Below, one piece after another: positions 1 to 9,020 of a DNA stretch of 64,000 nt. This stretch comes from Roseobacter weihaiensis. Its GTDB lineage: Bacteria; Pseudomonadota; Alphaproteobacteria; Rhodobacterales; Rhodobacteraceae. The first letter of the stretch is position 1. Each line of letters begins with the position of its first letter. The notes under the pieces are model-generated. The model was not told the origin of the DNA and searched no databases. It was given only the letters and a program-made list of their open reading frames with translations. Location of the stretch: NCBI RefSeq assembly GCF_020622345.1, contig NZ_JACNMO010000002.1, positions 327,063 to 391,062 of the forward strand. Reading direction: 5' to 3'. Position numbers and translations under genes: made by a program.

Positions 1-635
1 GTGTGACGCAGGGCGAGGGGATGACCGATGTGGCCAGCTACCGTCTGGCCACGCATCTGGGGCTGGCCTTTATCATCCTGGGCTTCATTGCCTGGTATAT
101 CATGGAACTGGGCCGCAGGGCCTCTGATCTGATGCAGGCGCGCCGGGCCAAGGAGACCCGGCAATGGGGGCTTTCGACCGGGCTTTTGCATTTCACGTTT
201 TTGCAAATCCTGCTGGGCGCGCTTGTGGCCGGCATCGACGCCGGGCGCAGCTATACCGACTGGCCGCTGATGGGCGGGCAGGTCTTTCCCGCCACCGCGC
301 TGAGCTTCGAGCCGCTGTGGCGCAATTTCTTTGAAAGCCCCGGATTGGTCCAATTCATGCACCGGGTCACCGGCTATGTGCTGATCGCCTTCACCGTTGT
401 CGTCTGGCTGCGCGGGCGCAAATCCTCGCACCCAAACACGCGCTTTGCCTTCAATGCGGTGCTGGCCGCCATGGCGCTGCAGATTGTGCTGGGGATTGTC
501 ACGGTGCTTTATGGCGCGCCCGCGCATATCGCGATTTTCCACCAGACGCTTGCCGTCATTGTCTGGGTTCTGATCCTGCGGGCCCGGTTCCTGAGCGGAT
601 ATCCCCTTGCAACCTCAGTCAGAGGAGCCTCCTGA
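1..635 (+). CDS. ctaA: Heme A synthase (CtaA/COX15), 3' part only
   Basis: This is the C-terminal part of a membrane heme A synthase, which oxidises heme O to heme A for cytochrome c oxidase in the inner membrane. The reading frame is already open at base 3 and the protein begins in mid-domain, so the 5' end lies left of the window. About 210 residues remain of a family that usually has 350-390. Several hydrophobic segments are visible, and two histidines sit in the typical heme-ligand contexts FMHRVTGY and IFHQTLAV. The stop codon overlaps the next start by one base (TGATG), so it is probably translationally coupled to the carboxypeptidase gene. The family assignment is strong even though the protein is incomplete. 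Confidence 0.9.
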   Translation, partial: VTQGEGMTDVASYRLATHLGLAFIILGFIAWYIMELGRRASDLMQARRAKETRQWGLSTGLLHFTFLQILLGALVAGIDAGRSYTDWPLMGGQVFPATALSFEPLWRNFFESPGLVQFMHRVTGYVLIAFTVVVWLRGRKSSHPNTRFAFNAVLAAMALQIVLGIVTVLYGAPAHIAIFHQTLAVIVWVLILRARFLSGYPLATSVRGAS

Positions 636-2113
636 TGGCCTCATCCTACAACGCACTCCTGTCTTTCGCCCGCGACACGCAAGCCCTGTCTGCCATTGCC
701 GGGCGGTTGGAGTGGGATCAGGAAACCATGATGCCCCGTGGTGCGAGCGCACAGCGCGGGCAAGAGGTTGCGGCCCTGGAAACGGTGCTGCATGCGCGCC
801 GGGCCGACCCTCGCGTGGCGGACTGGCTTGCGGCGGCGGAGGGGGAGGACCTTGATGGAGAGGCGCAAGCGCAACTGCGCCATATTCGCCGCGGCTTTGA
901 CCGGGCCAGCAAGGTGCCTGCCAAACTGGCAGCCGGGATTGCCCGCGTCACATCCGAAGCCCAAGGGGTCTGGGCGGAGGCGCGGGCGACGGATGATTTT
1001 GCCGGTTTTGCCCCAACCCTGACGCAGGTGATCGCGTTGAAACGCGAAGAAGGCGCGGCGCTCGCGGAGGGCGGCGACATCTATGACGCCATGCTGCAGG
1101 ATTACGAGCCCGGTACCACCGGGGCTGAAATCGAAGCGATGTTCGGCGCGCTCCGCCCCGAGTTGACCGCCCTGCGGGCCGCCGTGCGGGAGGCGAAAGC
1201 GCCCGCCGCCGTAACGGGCCATTTTGATGAAACGGCGCAGATGAAGCTCACGCGCAAGCTTGCCAAGACCTTTGGCTATGACATGATGCATGGCCGGGTG
1301 GACAAGGCCGTGCATCCCTTCAGTTCCGGCTCGGGTCTGGATGTCCGGATCACCACCCGGACCAACCCCGCCGATCCTTTCAACTGCTTTTATTCGACGA
1401 TCCACGAGGTCGGCCACGCGGCCTATGAGCAGAACATTGATCGCCGCTACCTGCTGACGCCGCTGGGGCAGGGCGTGTCGATGGGGGTACATGAAAGCCA
1501 GAGCCGCATCTATGAGAATCAGATCGGGCGCAGCCGCGCCTTTACCGGCTGGCTCTTTGGCGAGATGAAAGACGCGTTTGGGGATTTCGGCATCCCGGAT
1601 GAGGACGCGTTCTATGCCGCGGTGAACCGGGTCTCTGACGGATTTATCCGAACCGAAGCGGATGAGTTGCAATATAATCTTCACGTGCTCTTGCGCTTTG
1701 ATCTGGAGCGCGCGCTGATGTCTGGTGATCTGCAGGTCGGCGATCTGGAGACCGCGTGGAATGACCGCTTTCTGGCTGATTTCGGCTTTGCCGTGGACAG
1801 ACCCTCCAACGGGGTATTGCAGGACGTGCACTGGGCCGTGGGTCTCTTTGGCTACTTCCCCACCTACAGCCTTGGCAATGTCTACGCGGGCTGTTTGCAT
1901 GAAGCGATGTGCGCGGCGCTGCCAAATCTCGACGGGCAGTTGGCGCAGGGGGATACCTCTGCTGCCACCACGTGGCTGCGCGAGAATGTGCAAACCCACG
2001 GCGGGCTCTATGAGCCGCGGGAAGTGATCGCGCAGGCGCGCGGGGCCGCGCCTTCGGAAGCGCCCCTGCTGGCCTATCTGACGAAGAAATTCACCGCGCT
2101 ATACGGCCTTTGA
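635..2113 (+). CDS. Carboxypeptidase M32 (Taq family metallocarboxypeptidase)
   Basis: A 492-residue zinc carboxypeptidase of peptidase family M32, a cytoplasmic enzyme that removes C-terminal residues from peptides. The zinc motif HEVGH is at residues 257-261. The family signature HESQSR is at 286-291, and the downstream TEADELQ segment (340-346) supplies the third-ligand glutamate region. Length and motif order match full-length family members. The ATG overlaps the ctaA stop by one base, which fixes the start and suggests co-transcription. The link to heme A synthesis looks positional rather than functional. Confidence 0.93.
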   Translation: MASSYNALLSFARDTQALSAIAGRLEWDQETMMPRGASAQRGQEVAALETVLHARRADPRVADWLAAAEGEDLDGEAQAQLRHIRRGFDRASKVPAKLAAGIARVTSEAQGVWAEARATDDFAGFAPTLTQVIALKREEGAALAEGGDIYDAMLQDYEPGTTGAEIEAMFGALRPELTALRAAVREAKAPAAVTGHFDETAQMKLTRKLAKTFGYDMMHGRVDKAVHPFSSGSGLDVRITTRTNPADPFNCFYSTIHEVGHAAYEQNIDRRYLLTPLGQGVSMGVHESQSRIYENQIGRSRAFTGWLFGEMKDAFGDFGIPDEDAFYAAVNRVSDGFIRTEADELQYNLHVLLRFDLERALMSGDLQVGDLETAWNDRFLADFGFAVDRPSNGVLQDVHWAVGLFGYFPTYSLGNVYAGCLHEAMCAALPNLDGQLAQGDTSAATTWLRENVQTHGGLYEPREVIAQARGAAPSEAPLLAYLTKKFTALYGL

Positions 2114-2116
2114 GCG

Positions 2117-2467
2117 TTACAGAAGCGCCATGCGCTCTGCCCGCTCCATGTCGGGGTAGGGGCGGTAGAGGGCGAACTCCGCCGAGGCCACGAGGTCGTT
2201 CACGGCGCGGTGTTTTGCCGCCACATCGTCATCATGCGCCCCTGTCAGCCGGAAAGCTTCGTCCAGCTGCGCCAGCCCGTCCACCTCAATTTCCAGCATG
2301 AAGTCGCGGTAGCAATCTGCCGCGAGGTTGAGTTTGCGCCGCATCAGGCGCCAGGCGCCGATCACCCCGGCCGCCTGCAGATGCCCCATCCATTCGTCCA
2401 GCGCCTTGGCAAAGAGCAGGGCCTTGGCGTCGTCTTTCAATGTGATCATGCAGCAATAGATATTCAT
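2117..2467 (-). CDS. Conserved hypothetical protein (DUF6614-like)
   Basis: A 116-residue cytoplasmic protein with no signal peptide or membrane segment. It resembles a small uncharacterised family common in Rhodobacterales that I recall as DUF6614; I cannot verify this without a search. The start beginning MNIYCCMITL is preferred over one five codons upstream, because the protein then opens directly with a beta-strand-like segment. The alternation of strands and helices, with a long charged middle, would fit a small alpha/beta-barrel fold, but this is a guess. It ends next to the carboxypeptidase gene and lies downstream of gyrA on the same strand. Function unknown. Confidence 0.6.
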   Translation of the reverse strand: MNIYCCMITLKDDAKALLFAKALDEWMGHLQAAGVIGAWRLMRRKLNLAADCYRDFMLEIEVDGLAQLDEAFRLTGAHDDDVAAKHRAVNDLVASAEFALYRPYPDMERAERMALL

Positions 2468-2522
2468 CCGGTCACCTCGCACAGCTTTTGTACAAGGGTG
2501 CCGTCAAACAGTTGATATGCGG

Positions 2523-5276
2523 TTAAGCCGTGTCGTCCGTGCCGTTTTCAGCCTCGCCCTGATCCGCAATCCAGGCAACACTGACCACTTCTTCGCCTTT
2601 GCCGGTGTTAAAAACCCGGACGCCACCCGCGCTGCGCGAGCGAAAGGAAATCCCCTCTACCGGCACCCGGATCGACTGACCCTTGGAGGTTGCCAGCATG
2701 ATCTGGTCATCCATCTCTACCGGGAAGGACGCCACCAGCGCCCCGCCGCGCATGGCTTTATCCATCGCCTGCACGCCCATGCCGCCGCGTCCGCGCACGG
2801 GATAGTCATGACTGGAGCTGAGCTTGCCCGTACCACCCGCTGTCAGGGTCAGGATCAGGTTTTCAGCCGCCGACATCTCTGCGTAGCGGTCCGGGCTGAT
2901 CGTGGCATTCGCATCGGTTTCCTCGTCGTCCGCAGGCGCATCGGCATCATCCGCCAGCCCCGCCATGGCGCGCCGCATCTTGAGATAGGCCGCCCGTTCA
3001 TCGGAGGTTGCGTCAAAATGGCGGATGACGGACATGGAGACGACCCTGTCCTCGCCGGTCAGCTTGACGCCCCGCACGCCCAAAGAACTGCGCGAATTGA
3101 ACACCCGCACATCCGTCGATGGGAATCGGATCGCCCGACCCGAAGCCGTGACCAGCATCACATCATCGTCTGGCGAGGCGATGCGCGCATTTATCAGAGT
3201 GGTCTTTGCATGTTCGTCCTCGAATTTCATCGCGATCTTGCCGTTGGATTTCACATTGGTGAAATCGCTCAGCGCATTGCGACGCACGGTCCCTGCCGAA
3301 GTCGCAAAGACGATCTGCAGCTCAGACCAGTCCTTTTCGTCGCGGTCGATCGGCAGAATCGCCGCAATGGAGACGCCCGCAGGGATCGGCAGGATGTTCA
3401 CGATGGCCTTGCCCTTGGAGGTGCGCCCCCCTTGAGGCAACCGCCAGGTCTTGAGCTTGTAGGCCATGCCGTCGGTTGTGAAAAACAGCAGTTGCGTGTG
3501 CGTGTTGGCGACAAAGAGGGTGGTGACCACGTCCTCTTCCTTGGTCTGCATGCCTGCGAGACCCTTGCCACCGCGCCGCTGGCTGCGGAAATCGGCCAAG
3601 GGGGTGCGCTTGATATAGCCGCCGGAGGTCACGGTCACGACCATGTCTTCCCGCGCGATGAGGTCTTCGTCCTCCATATCGCCGGACCAGTCGACGATCT
3701 CTGTCCGGCGCGGCACGGCGAAGAGCTCGCGCACTTCGCGCAGCTCTTCGGCGATGATGCCCATGATCCGGTCGCGGGAGCCCAGAATTTCAAGGTATTC
3801 CTTGATCTTGCCCGCCAGTTCTTCCAGCTCGTCGGTGACTTCCTTGACGCCGATCTGTGTCAGGCGTTGAAGCCGCAGGTCAAGAATGGCACGGGCCTGC
3901 GTCTCGGAGAGATTATAGGTGCCGTCGTCATTGGCCGTATGGGTCGGATCGTCGATCAGCGCGATATAGGGCAGGATGTCCTGCGCGGGCCAGCGCCGGG
4001 TCATCAGCTTTTCGCGCGCCGCGGACGCATCAGCGGACGACCGGATGGTGGCCACCACCTCGTCGATGTTGGTCACAGCCACGGCCAGGCCGCAGAGCAC
4101 ATGGCTGCGCTCGCGTGCCTTGCGCAGCAGATAGGCCGTGCGGCGCGCCACAACATCTTCGCGGAAGTCGATGAAGGAGGTCAGAAACTTGCGCAGGGTG
4201 AGCTGCTCCGGCCGCCCGCCGTTCAGCGCCAGCATGTTGCAGCCGAAATAGGTCTGCATCGGCGTGAACCGGTAAAGCTGGTTCATCACCACCTCCGCCG
4301 TTGCATCTCGTTTCAACTCGACCACCACCCGGACACCGTTGCGGTCGGATTCGTCCTGGACATGGGCGATGCCCTCGATCTTTTTCTCACGCACCTGTTC
4401 GGCGATCTTTTCGATCATCGTGGCCTTGTTCACCTGATAGGGAATTTCGTCCACGACAATCGCCCAGCGGTCCTTGCGGATTTCCTCGACGCGGGTCTTG
4501 GCGCGGATGATGACGCTGCCGCGTCCCTCAAGATAGGCTTTGCGCGCCCCGGTGCGGCCCAGCATGATACCGCCCGTCGGGAAATCGGGACCGGGGACAT
4601 AGTCGATCAATTGCTCGGAGGTCAGGTCCGGCTCTTCGATCAGCGCGAGCGTGGCATCCACCACTTCGCCCAGATTATGCGGCGGGATGTTGGTGGCCAT
4701 ACCGACGGCGATGCCACCGGCGCCATTGACCAGCATGTTGGGGAAACGGGCGGGCAGCACGGTCGGCTCCTGCTGCTTGCCATCATAGTTGTCCTGAAAA
4801 TCGACCGTATCCTTGTCGATATCGGCGAGCAGATAGGCGGCCGGCTTGTCCATGCGCACTTCGGTATAGCGCATCGCGGCGGGGTTATCGCCATCCATCG
4901 ACCCAAAGTTGCCCTGACCGTCCAAGAGCGGCAGCGACATGGAGAAATCCTGCGCCATGCGCACCAGCGCGTCATAGATCGCGCCGTCGCCATGGGGGTG
5001 ATACTGCCCCATCACATCGCCGACGGGTCGCGCGGACTTGCGGTAGGGTTTGTCGTGGCTGTTGCCGGTCTCATGCATTGCAAACAGAATGCGGCGGTGC
5101 ACCGGTTTCAACCCGTCGCGCAGATCCGGGATTGCCCTGCTGACGATGACGGACATCGCGTAATCGAGATAGGACGTGCGCATTTCGTCCTCAATGCTGA
5201 CCGACGGCCCCTCATAAGCGGGCCGTTCGGGCATCATTTCATCATCGTTTTCAGGAGGTTGTGGTGTGTCGCTCAC
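2523..5276 (-). CDS. gyrA: DNA gyrase subunit A
   Basis: A 917-residue GyrA, the strand-breaking and rejoining subunit of DNA gyrase (A2B2), which introduces negative supercoils. The catalytic tyrosine is Tyr137 in the context AMRYTEV, equivalent to Tyr122 of the E. coli protein (offset 15). The C-terminal DNA-wrapping domain carries the GyrA box QRRGGKG. The quinolone-determining segment reads [10 protein letters not shown], so the position equivalent to E. coli Ser83 is Gly98, while the Asp87 equivalent (Asp102) is kept. The N-terminal extension of about 15 residues and an acidic insert in the C-terminal domain are within the normal alphaproteobacterial range. It has its own upstream region facing the usg gene. 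Confidence 0.98.
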   Translation of the reverse strand: MSDTPQPPENDDEMMPERPAYEGPSVSIEDEMRTSYLDYAMSVIVSRAIPDLRDGLKPVHRRILFAMHETGNSHDKPYRKSARPVGDVMGQYHPHGDGAIYDALVRMAQDFSMSLPLLDGQGNFGSMDGDNPAAMRYTEVRMDKPAAYLLADIDKDTVDFQDNYDGKQQEPTVLPARFPNMLVNGAGGIAVGMATNIPPHNLGEVVDATLALIEEPDLTSEQLIDYVPGPDFPTGGIMLGRTGARKAYLEGRGSVIIRAKTRVEEIRKDRWAIVVDEIPYQVNKATMIEKIAEQVREKKIEGIAHVQDESDRNGVRVVVELKRDATAEVVMNQLYRFTPMQTYFGCNMLALNGGRPEQLTLRKFLTSFIDFREDVVARRTAYLLRKARERSHVLCGLAVAVTNIDEVVATIRSSADASAAREKLMTRRWPAQDILPYIALIDDPTHTANDDGTYNLSETQARAILDLRLQRLTQIGVKEVTDELEELAGKIKEYLEILGSRDRIMGIIAEELREVRELFAVPRRTEIVDWSGDMEDEDLIAREDMVVTVTSGGYIKRTPLADFRSQRRGGKGLAGMQTKEEDVVTTLFVANTHTQLLFFTTDGMAYKLKTWRLPQGGRTSKGKAIVNILPIPAGVSIAAILPIDRDEKDWSELQIVFATSAGTVRRNALSDFTNVKSNGKIAMKFEDEHAKTTLINARIASPDDDVMLVTASGRAIRFPSTDVRVFNSRSSLGVRGVKLTGEDRVVSMSVIRHFDATSDERAAYLKMRRAMAGLADDADAPADDEETDANATISPDRYAEMSAAENLILTLTAGGTGKLSSSHDYPVRGRGGMGVQAMDKAMRGGALVASFPVEMDDQIMLATSKGQSIRVPVEGISFRSRSAGGVRVFNTGKGEEVVSVAWIADQGEAENGTDDTA

Positions 5277-5467
5277 GTTGTCTGCTCAATTTTCCCGCAG
5301 GGTCTATATCTTGTGGATCAATCATAACAGAGGGCGCACATAAGGTGCAATCCTTGAGTTCACAGCCTCTTGGCAGCCGCAGAAGATAAGTGATAACACG
5401 CTGTTTTTATTGAAAAGTAATTTTTTCATGCCATGCTGCCGAGAGTGAAGCAGTAAAGAGGTAAGAA

Positions 5468-5737
5468 ATGCCCCAGTCAGAGACAGAAATGATGCTCAAG
5501 GGTTACGGGCTGACGACAGCCGAATTCTTCTACCACATGCCGGATTACACGCATGTGCTCAATACTTACGTCTGGCAGGACTATGACCTCGCGCCAGACC
5601 ATCCGAAACTGTTTAAATTCGTCGAATTCTGGCAGTCGGAGATCGAAGGGCCACTGCATTCGGTGCGCTTTACCCACCGCAAGATGATCGGCCCCGGCGA
5701 ATGGCGCAACGTGACCGGTGAGCTGACCCTTCATTAG
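5468..5737 (+). CDS. usg: Usg family protein
   Basis: An 89-residue protein matching the small Usg family of alphaproteobacteria, rich in aromatic residues (YHMPDYTHVLNTYVWQDYD near residues 22-40). The molecular role of the family is not established. A ribosome-binding site (agaggtaag) precedes the ATG closely. It is divergent from gyrA across about 190 bases that contain AT-rich promoter-like sequence. It is convergent with the radical SAM gene, with 13 bases between stop codons. Start and family are well supported; no function is claimed. Confidence 0.8.
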   Translation: MPQSETEMMLKGYGLTTAEFFYHMPDYTHVLNTYVWQDYDLAPDHPKLFKFVEFWQSEIEGPLHSVRFTHRKMIGPGEWRNVTGELTLH

Positions 5738-5750
5738 CAGGTCAGGCCGG

Positions 5751-6698
5751 TCAGGCAGAACAACTCGCGCCCCCCAGAACACAGAATTTCGCACAATGCG
5801 GGTGGTTCAGGGCGACATCCTTTTCGGCCTCCTCAAGGGTCGCGCCAAGCTCGAACTCCGGCGCGTAGGGCAGCAGAGTGCAGGCGAGCACCGCGAGACG
5901 CGCGGCCCCGCGGCGCTTGACCACCATGCGCGAGGACGCACACATCATGTCATTGGGGGATTTGTTCAATATGCCCCAGCAGTCCGCGGTGATTTCGGGC
6001 ACTTCGACGGTGGTGTCCATTTCGGGAAAGAGCACGGTCATCGACGGATCGTGCGCATCGATCTCGAATCCGTGCTCTTTGTAGAAAGCGGCATATCCGG
6101 CCCGGCTTTGCGCCTCGCTGTCGGCCATGATCGAGCGGCCTGCCACCGCCATGCGAAACCCGTTGTCCCGGAGCCATTGCATGCCTTCGAGCGTCTTGGC
6201 GAAAGCCCCCACGCCGCGTTCCGCGTCATGCAATGCGGGGTTGTAGTGATCGACCGAAATGCGCAGCGTCAGCTTGCCGGGGAATGCCGTCTGTAGCGCA
6301 ACCAGTCCCTTTTGCATCGATTTGCGCATCATCGGACGCATGGCATTGGTGAGGATCAGAACATCATAGCCGCGCTCAAGGGATGCGCGGGCGATCTCGA
6401 TCATCTGCGGGTTCATGAAGGGCTCACCGCCGGTAAAGGCAATCTCTGTCACCGGCCAGGACCGCGCGGTGAGCTGATCCAGAAAGTCGCGCACTTCACC
6501 GGCCGTGATATAGACCAGCGCATCATTGGTCGGGCTGCTCTCGATATAGCAGTTGACGCATTGGATATTGCACAGCGTACCGGTATTGAACCAAAGCGTT
6601 TTGGGACGGGTCAGAGCGACGCGCGCGCGGGGGGCACCGTCGGCGGTGACATCAGGGTTTTGGAACTTGCCCTGATTGGCCTCAAGCTGGTCTTTCAT
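5751..6698 (-). CDS. Radical SAM protein with C-terminal cysteine cluster
   Basis: A 315-residue radical S-adenosylmethionine enzyme. The [4Fe-4S]-binding CxxxCxxC motif is Cys43, Cys47, Cys50, and the SAM-binding GGEP motif is at residues 90-93. The C-terminal third holds further cysteines: one in DCWGIL, one in MMCASS, one in LACTLL and a terminal group in HCAKFCVLGGASC. These could hold an auxiliary iron-sulfur cluster of SPASM or twitch type. The substrate cannot be read from the sequence and no peptide-precursor gene is visible beside it. It stands alone, convergent with usg and divergent from zwf. Family assignment is firm; reaction unknown. Confidence 0.88.
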   Translation of the reverse strand: MKDQLEANQGKFQNPDVTADGAPRARVALTRPKTLWFNTGTLCNIQCVNCYIESSPTNDALVYITAGEVRDFLDQLTARSWPVTEIAFTGGEPFMNPQMIEIARASLERGYDVLILTNAMRPMMRKSMQKGLVALQTAFPGKLTLRISVDHYNPALHDAERGVGAFAKTLEGMQWLRDNGFRMAVAGRSIMADSEAQSRAGYAAFYKEHGFEIDAHDPSMTVLFPEMDTTVEVPEITADCWGILNKSPNDMMCASSRMVVKRRGAARLAVLACTLLPYAPEFELGATLEEAEKDVALNHPHCAKFCVLGGASCSA

Positions 6699-6784
6699 TT
6701 TGGTCCCGCTCCTTGCTGCAACTTGGCTGTGTTTGCGATAGGCTTAAGCGGAAGGCAAGAAAACGACGCCTGTTTTCGATGCAC

Positions 6785-6799
6785 AGTCTTGTGAAGACT
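6785..6799. repeat. 15-base perfect inverted repeat upstream of zwf
   Basis: AGTCTT-GTG-AAGACT is a perfect six-base inverted repeat with a three-base spacer, in the divergent region between the radical SAM gene and zwf. It may be an operator or a small hairpin in a leader transcript. No known regulator consensus was recognised. Confidence 0.4.
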
Positions 6800-6813
6800 T
6801 TACGATCAAGCGG

Positions 6814-6827
6814 TGTTTGCGCTAACA
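6814..6827. promoter_or_regulatory. LacI-type operator-like palindrome before zwf
   Basis: TGTTTGCGCTAACA is symmetric around a central CG except for one mismatched pair, the architecture of LacI-family operators (ideal form TGTTAGCGCTAACA). It lies 55 bases before the zwf start in the divergent intergenic region. A sugar-responsive LacI-family repressor acting on the zwf-pgl-pgi block is a reasonable inference; no such regulator gene is inside the window. Confidence 0.45.
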
Positions 6828-6881
6828 GATGCGCCATGGGTCGGGTGTCCGACGCCAACATGACAACAAAGGTGCCACAAT

Positions 6882-8345
6882 ATGGTTTCTCGCGTTATCC
6901 CTGTCGATCCGTTCGATCTTGTCATCTTTGGCGGGACCGGCGATCTGGCGCGGCGAAAAATCCTTCCAGGCCTTTTCAGACGCTACTGCGCCGGGCAGAT
7001 GCCCGCCTCGGCACGGATCATCGGGGCCGCGCGCTCGGAGATCGACGATACCGGCTACCGCGATCTGGTTGGCGCGGCCATTCGCGAGTTTGGGGGCGGA
7101 AAGGCCTGTGAAGACGGGACATTGGACGCCTTTCTCGATTGTATTTCCTATGTGGTGATCGACGCCAAGGGGACGGCCGGCTGGCAGGAGCTGACCGAAA
7201 AGGTTACCTCCAAGGACCGGGTCGAGGCCTATTACTTTTCGGTCGCCCCGTCGCTCTTTGGCCCTCTGGCCGAGAAGCTGCAAAGCCAGGGGCTGGCGGA
7301 CCGGGAGGCGCGTATCGTGGTTGAAAAACCATTTGGCCGCGATCTGGAGACCGCGCGTGCCCTCAATGCCACGCTCGCGCGGTACTTCGACGAACGCCAG
7401 ATCTACCGGATCGACCACTACCTGGGCAAGGAGACGGTTCAGAACCTGATGGCCGTGCGCTTTGGCAACATGCTCTTTGAGCCCTTGTGGAACAGCCAGT
7501 TCATCGACCACATCCAGATCACCGTGGCCGAAACTGTGGGCGTTGGCGGGCGGGGCGAGTATTACGACCGCTCAGGGGCGATGCGCGATATGGTGCAGAA
7601 CCACCTCATGCAGCTTTTGTGCCTGATTGCGATGGAGCCGCCCGCGCGATTTGACCCCGACGCGGTGCGCGATGAAAAGCTCAAGGTGATCCGCGCCCTC
7701 GATCCGGTGGAGCCACACCACATCGTGCGCGGTCAGTATGAGGCGGACCCCGAAAACGCCGATGCGCACCCCGACTATCGCACGGCGGTGGAAAATCCGC
7801 GCTCGACCACCGAAAGCTTTGTCGCGCTCAAGACCCATATCGCCAACTGGCGGTGGGCCGGCACGCCGTTTTACCTGCGCACCGGCAAGCGGATGCAGGC
7901 GCGCTCCAGCGAAATCACCGTTGTGTTCAAGGACACACCGCATTCGATCTTTCCTGAAGATGCCGGGCGGCACCGCAATATCCTGTCGATCCGCCTGCAA
8001 CCCAATGAGGGCATTACCCTTGGCGTGACCATCAAGGAACCGGGGCCGGGGGGGATGCGGCTTATCGATGTGCCGCTCGACATGACTTTTGCCGAGGCGC
8101 TTGGCCCTGAGGGCAGCGAAAGTGTTGACGCCTACGAGCGGCTTATCATGGATGTGATCCGGGGCAACCAGACCCTTTTTATGCGCGGCGACGAGGTGGA
8201 AGCCGCCTGGGAGTGGACCGATCCGGTCATCAAGGGCTGGACAGAGCGCGGTGATGTGCCCAAACCTTACGACAGTCACAGTCAGGGCCCGGATGCAGCC
8301 CTGCAGCTGATACGGCGTGACGGTCGCGAATGGCAAAAGGTGTGA
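6882..8345 (+). CDS. zwf: Glucose-6-phosphate 1-dehydrogenase
   Basis: A 487-residue enzyme that oxidises glucose 6-phosphate to 6-phosphogluconolactone with NAD(P)+, the entry to the Entner-Doudoroff and oxidative pentose phosphate routes. The N-terminal nucleotide-binding motif FGGTGDLARRK is at residues 16-26, EKPFG at 148-152, and the active-site signature RIDHYLGKE at 176-184. It is the first gene of a block zwf-pgl-pgi with gaps of three bases or overlaps, which makes a single transcript likely. The length is normal. A palindromic operator-like site lies upstream. Confidence 0.97.
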   Translation: MVSRVIPVDPFDLVIFGGTGDLARRKILPGLFRRYCAGQMPASARIIGAARSEIDDTGYRDLVGAAIREFGGGKACEDGTLDAFLDCISYVVIDAKGTAGWQELTEKVTSKDRVEAYYFSVAPSLFGPLAEKLQSQGLADREARIVVEKPFGRDLETARALNATLARYFDERQIYRIDHYLGKETVQNLMAVRFGNMLFEPLWNSQFIDHIQITVAETVGVGGRGEYYDRSGAMRDMVQNHLMQLLCLIAMEPPARFDPDAVRDEKLKVIRALDPVEPHHIVRGQYEADPENADAHPDYRTAVENPRSTTESFVALKTHIANWRWAGTPFYLRTGKRMQARSSEITVVFKDTPHSIFPEDAGRHRNILSIRLQPNEGITLGVTIKEPGPGGMRLIDVPLDMTFAEALGPEGSESVDAYERLIMDVIRGNQTLFMRGDEVEAAWEWTDPVIKGWTERGDVPKPYDSHSQGPDAALQLIRRDGREWQKV

Positions 8346-8348
8346 GAT

Positions 8349-9020
8349 ATGAATCTGATCGAATATCCTGATCGCGACATGGCGTACATGCGTGTGGCCG
8401 ATGTTCTGGCCGGGGCGCTCAAGCAATGCTTGCTGGTGCATCCCGTGGCCAGCTTCGCCGTTCCGGGCGGCACCACACCGGGTCCGGTCTTTGACGTGTT
8501 GAGTGCCGCCGATCTGGCGTGGGAGCGGGTGACGGTCATGCTCACGGATGAGCGCTGGGTTCCGGACACCCATGCGCGCTCCAATGCGGGTCTGATCCGC
8601 GACCGCTTGCTGCAGGGACCTGCCGCCAAGGCGCGGTTCATGCCGTTTTACCGCGAGGGGCTGAGTGCTGCTGAAGCGTCCCCTCTGCTGTCCGAGGATA
8701 TGGCGGGGCATCTTCCCCTATCACTGGTGCTGCTGGGGATGGGAGCGGATAGGCACACGGCCTCGCTCTTTCCCAGCGCAACCGGGTTGGCGCAGGCAAT
8801 GGCACCGGATGCCCCCGCCGTCTGTGCCATAGAGACAGAGAGCCAGCCCGAGCCGCGGATCACTCTGAGCGCGCCGGTCCTCAAGGGCGCGATGGACAAG
8901 CATCTGGTGATCTTTGGCGAGGACAAGCGGCGTGCGCTCGAAGAGGCATCGGGAAAACCGCCACTCGAGGCCCCCATCAATGCCGTTTTGGAAGAAGGAC
9001 AGATTCATTGGGCAGCCTGA
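8349..9020 (+). CDS. pgl: 6-Phosphogluconolactonase
   Basis: A 223-residue 6-phosphogluconolactonase of the DevB/SOL type, hydrolysing the lactone made by Zwf to 6-phosphogluconate. The family segments PGGTTPG, LTDERWV and [15 protein letters not shown] are all present in order. The gene starts three bases after zwf, and its 3' end overlaps the proposed pgi start by 13 bases, so the three genes are likely co-transcribed and pgl-pgi translation may be coupled. edd and eda are not within the window. Confidence 0.95.
   Translation: MNLIEYPDRDMAYMRVADVLAGALKQCLLVHPVASFAVPGGTTPGPVFDVLSAADLAWERVTVMLTDERWVPDTHARSNAGLIRDRLLQGPAAKARFMPFYREGLSAAEASPLLSEDMAGHLPLSLVLLGMGADRHTASLFPSATGLAQAMAPDAPAVCAIETESQPEPRITLSAPVLKGAMDKHLVIFGEDKRRALEEASGKPPLEAPINAVLEEGQIHWAA

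Noticed and set aside
641..1999. A 452-codon frame antisense to the M32 carboxypeptidase
   Set aside because: Shadow of a well-supported gene, with no protein family.
2517..5327. A 936-codon plus-strand frame antisense to gyrA
   Set aside because: Histidine- and arginine-rich translation, typical of an open antisense frame in GC-rich coding DNA; gyrA is certain on the other strand.
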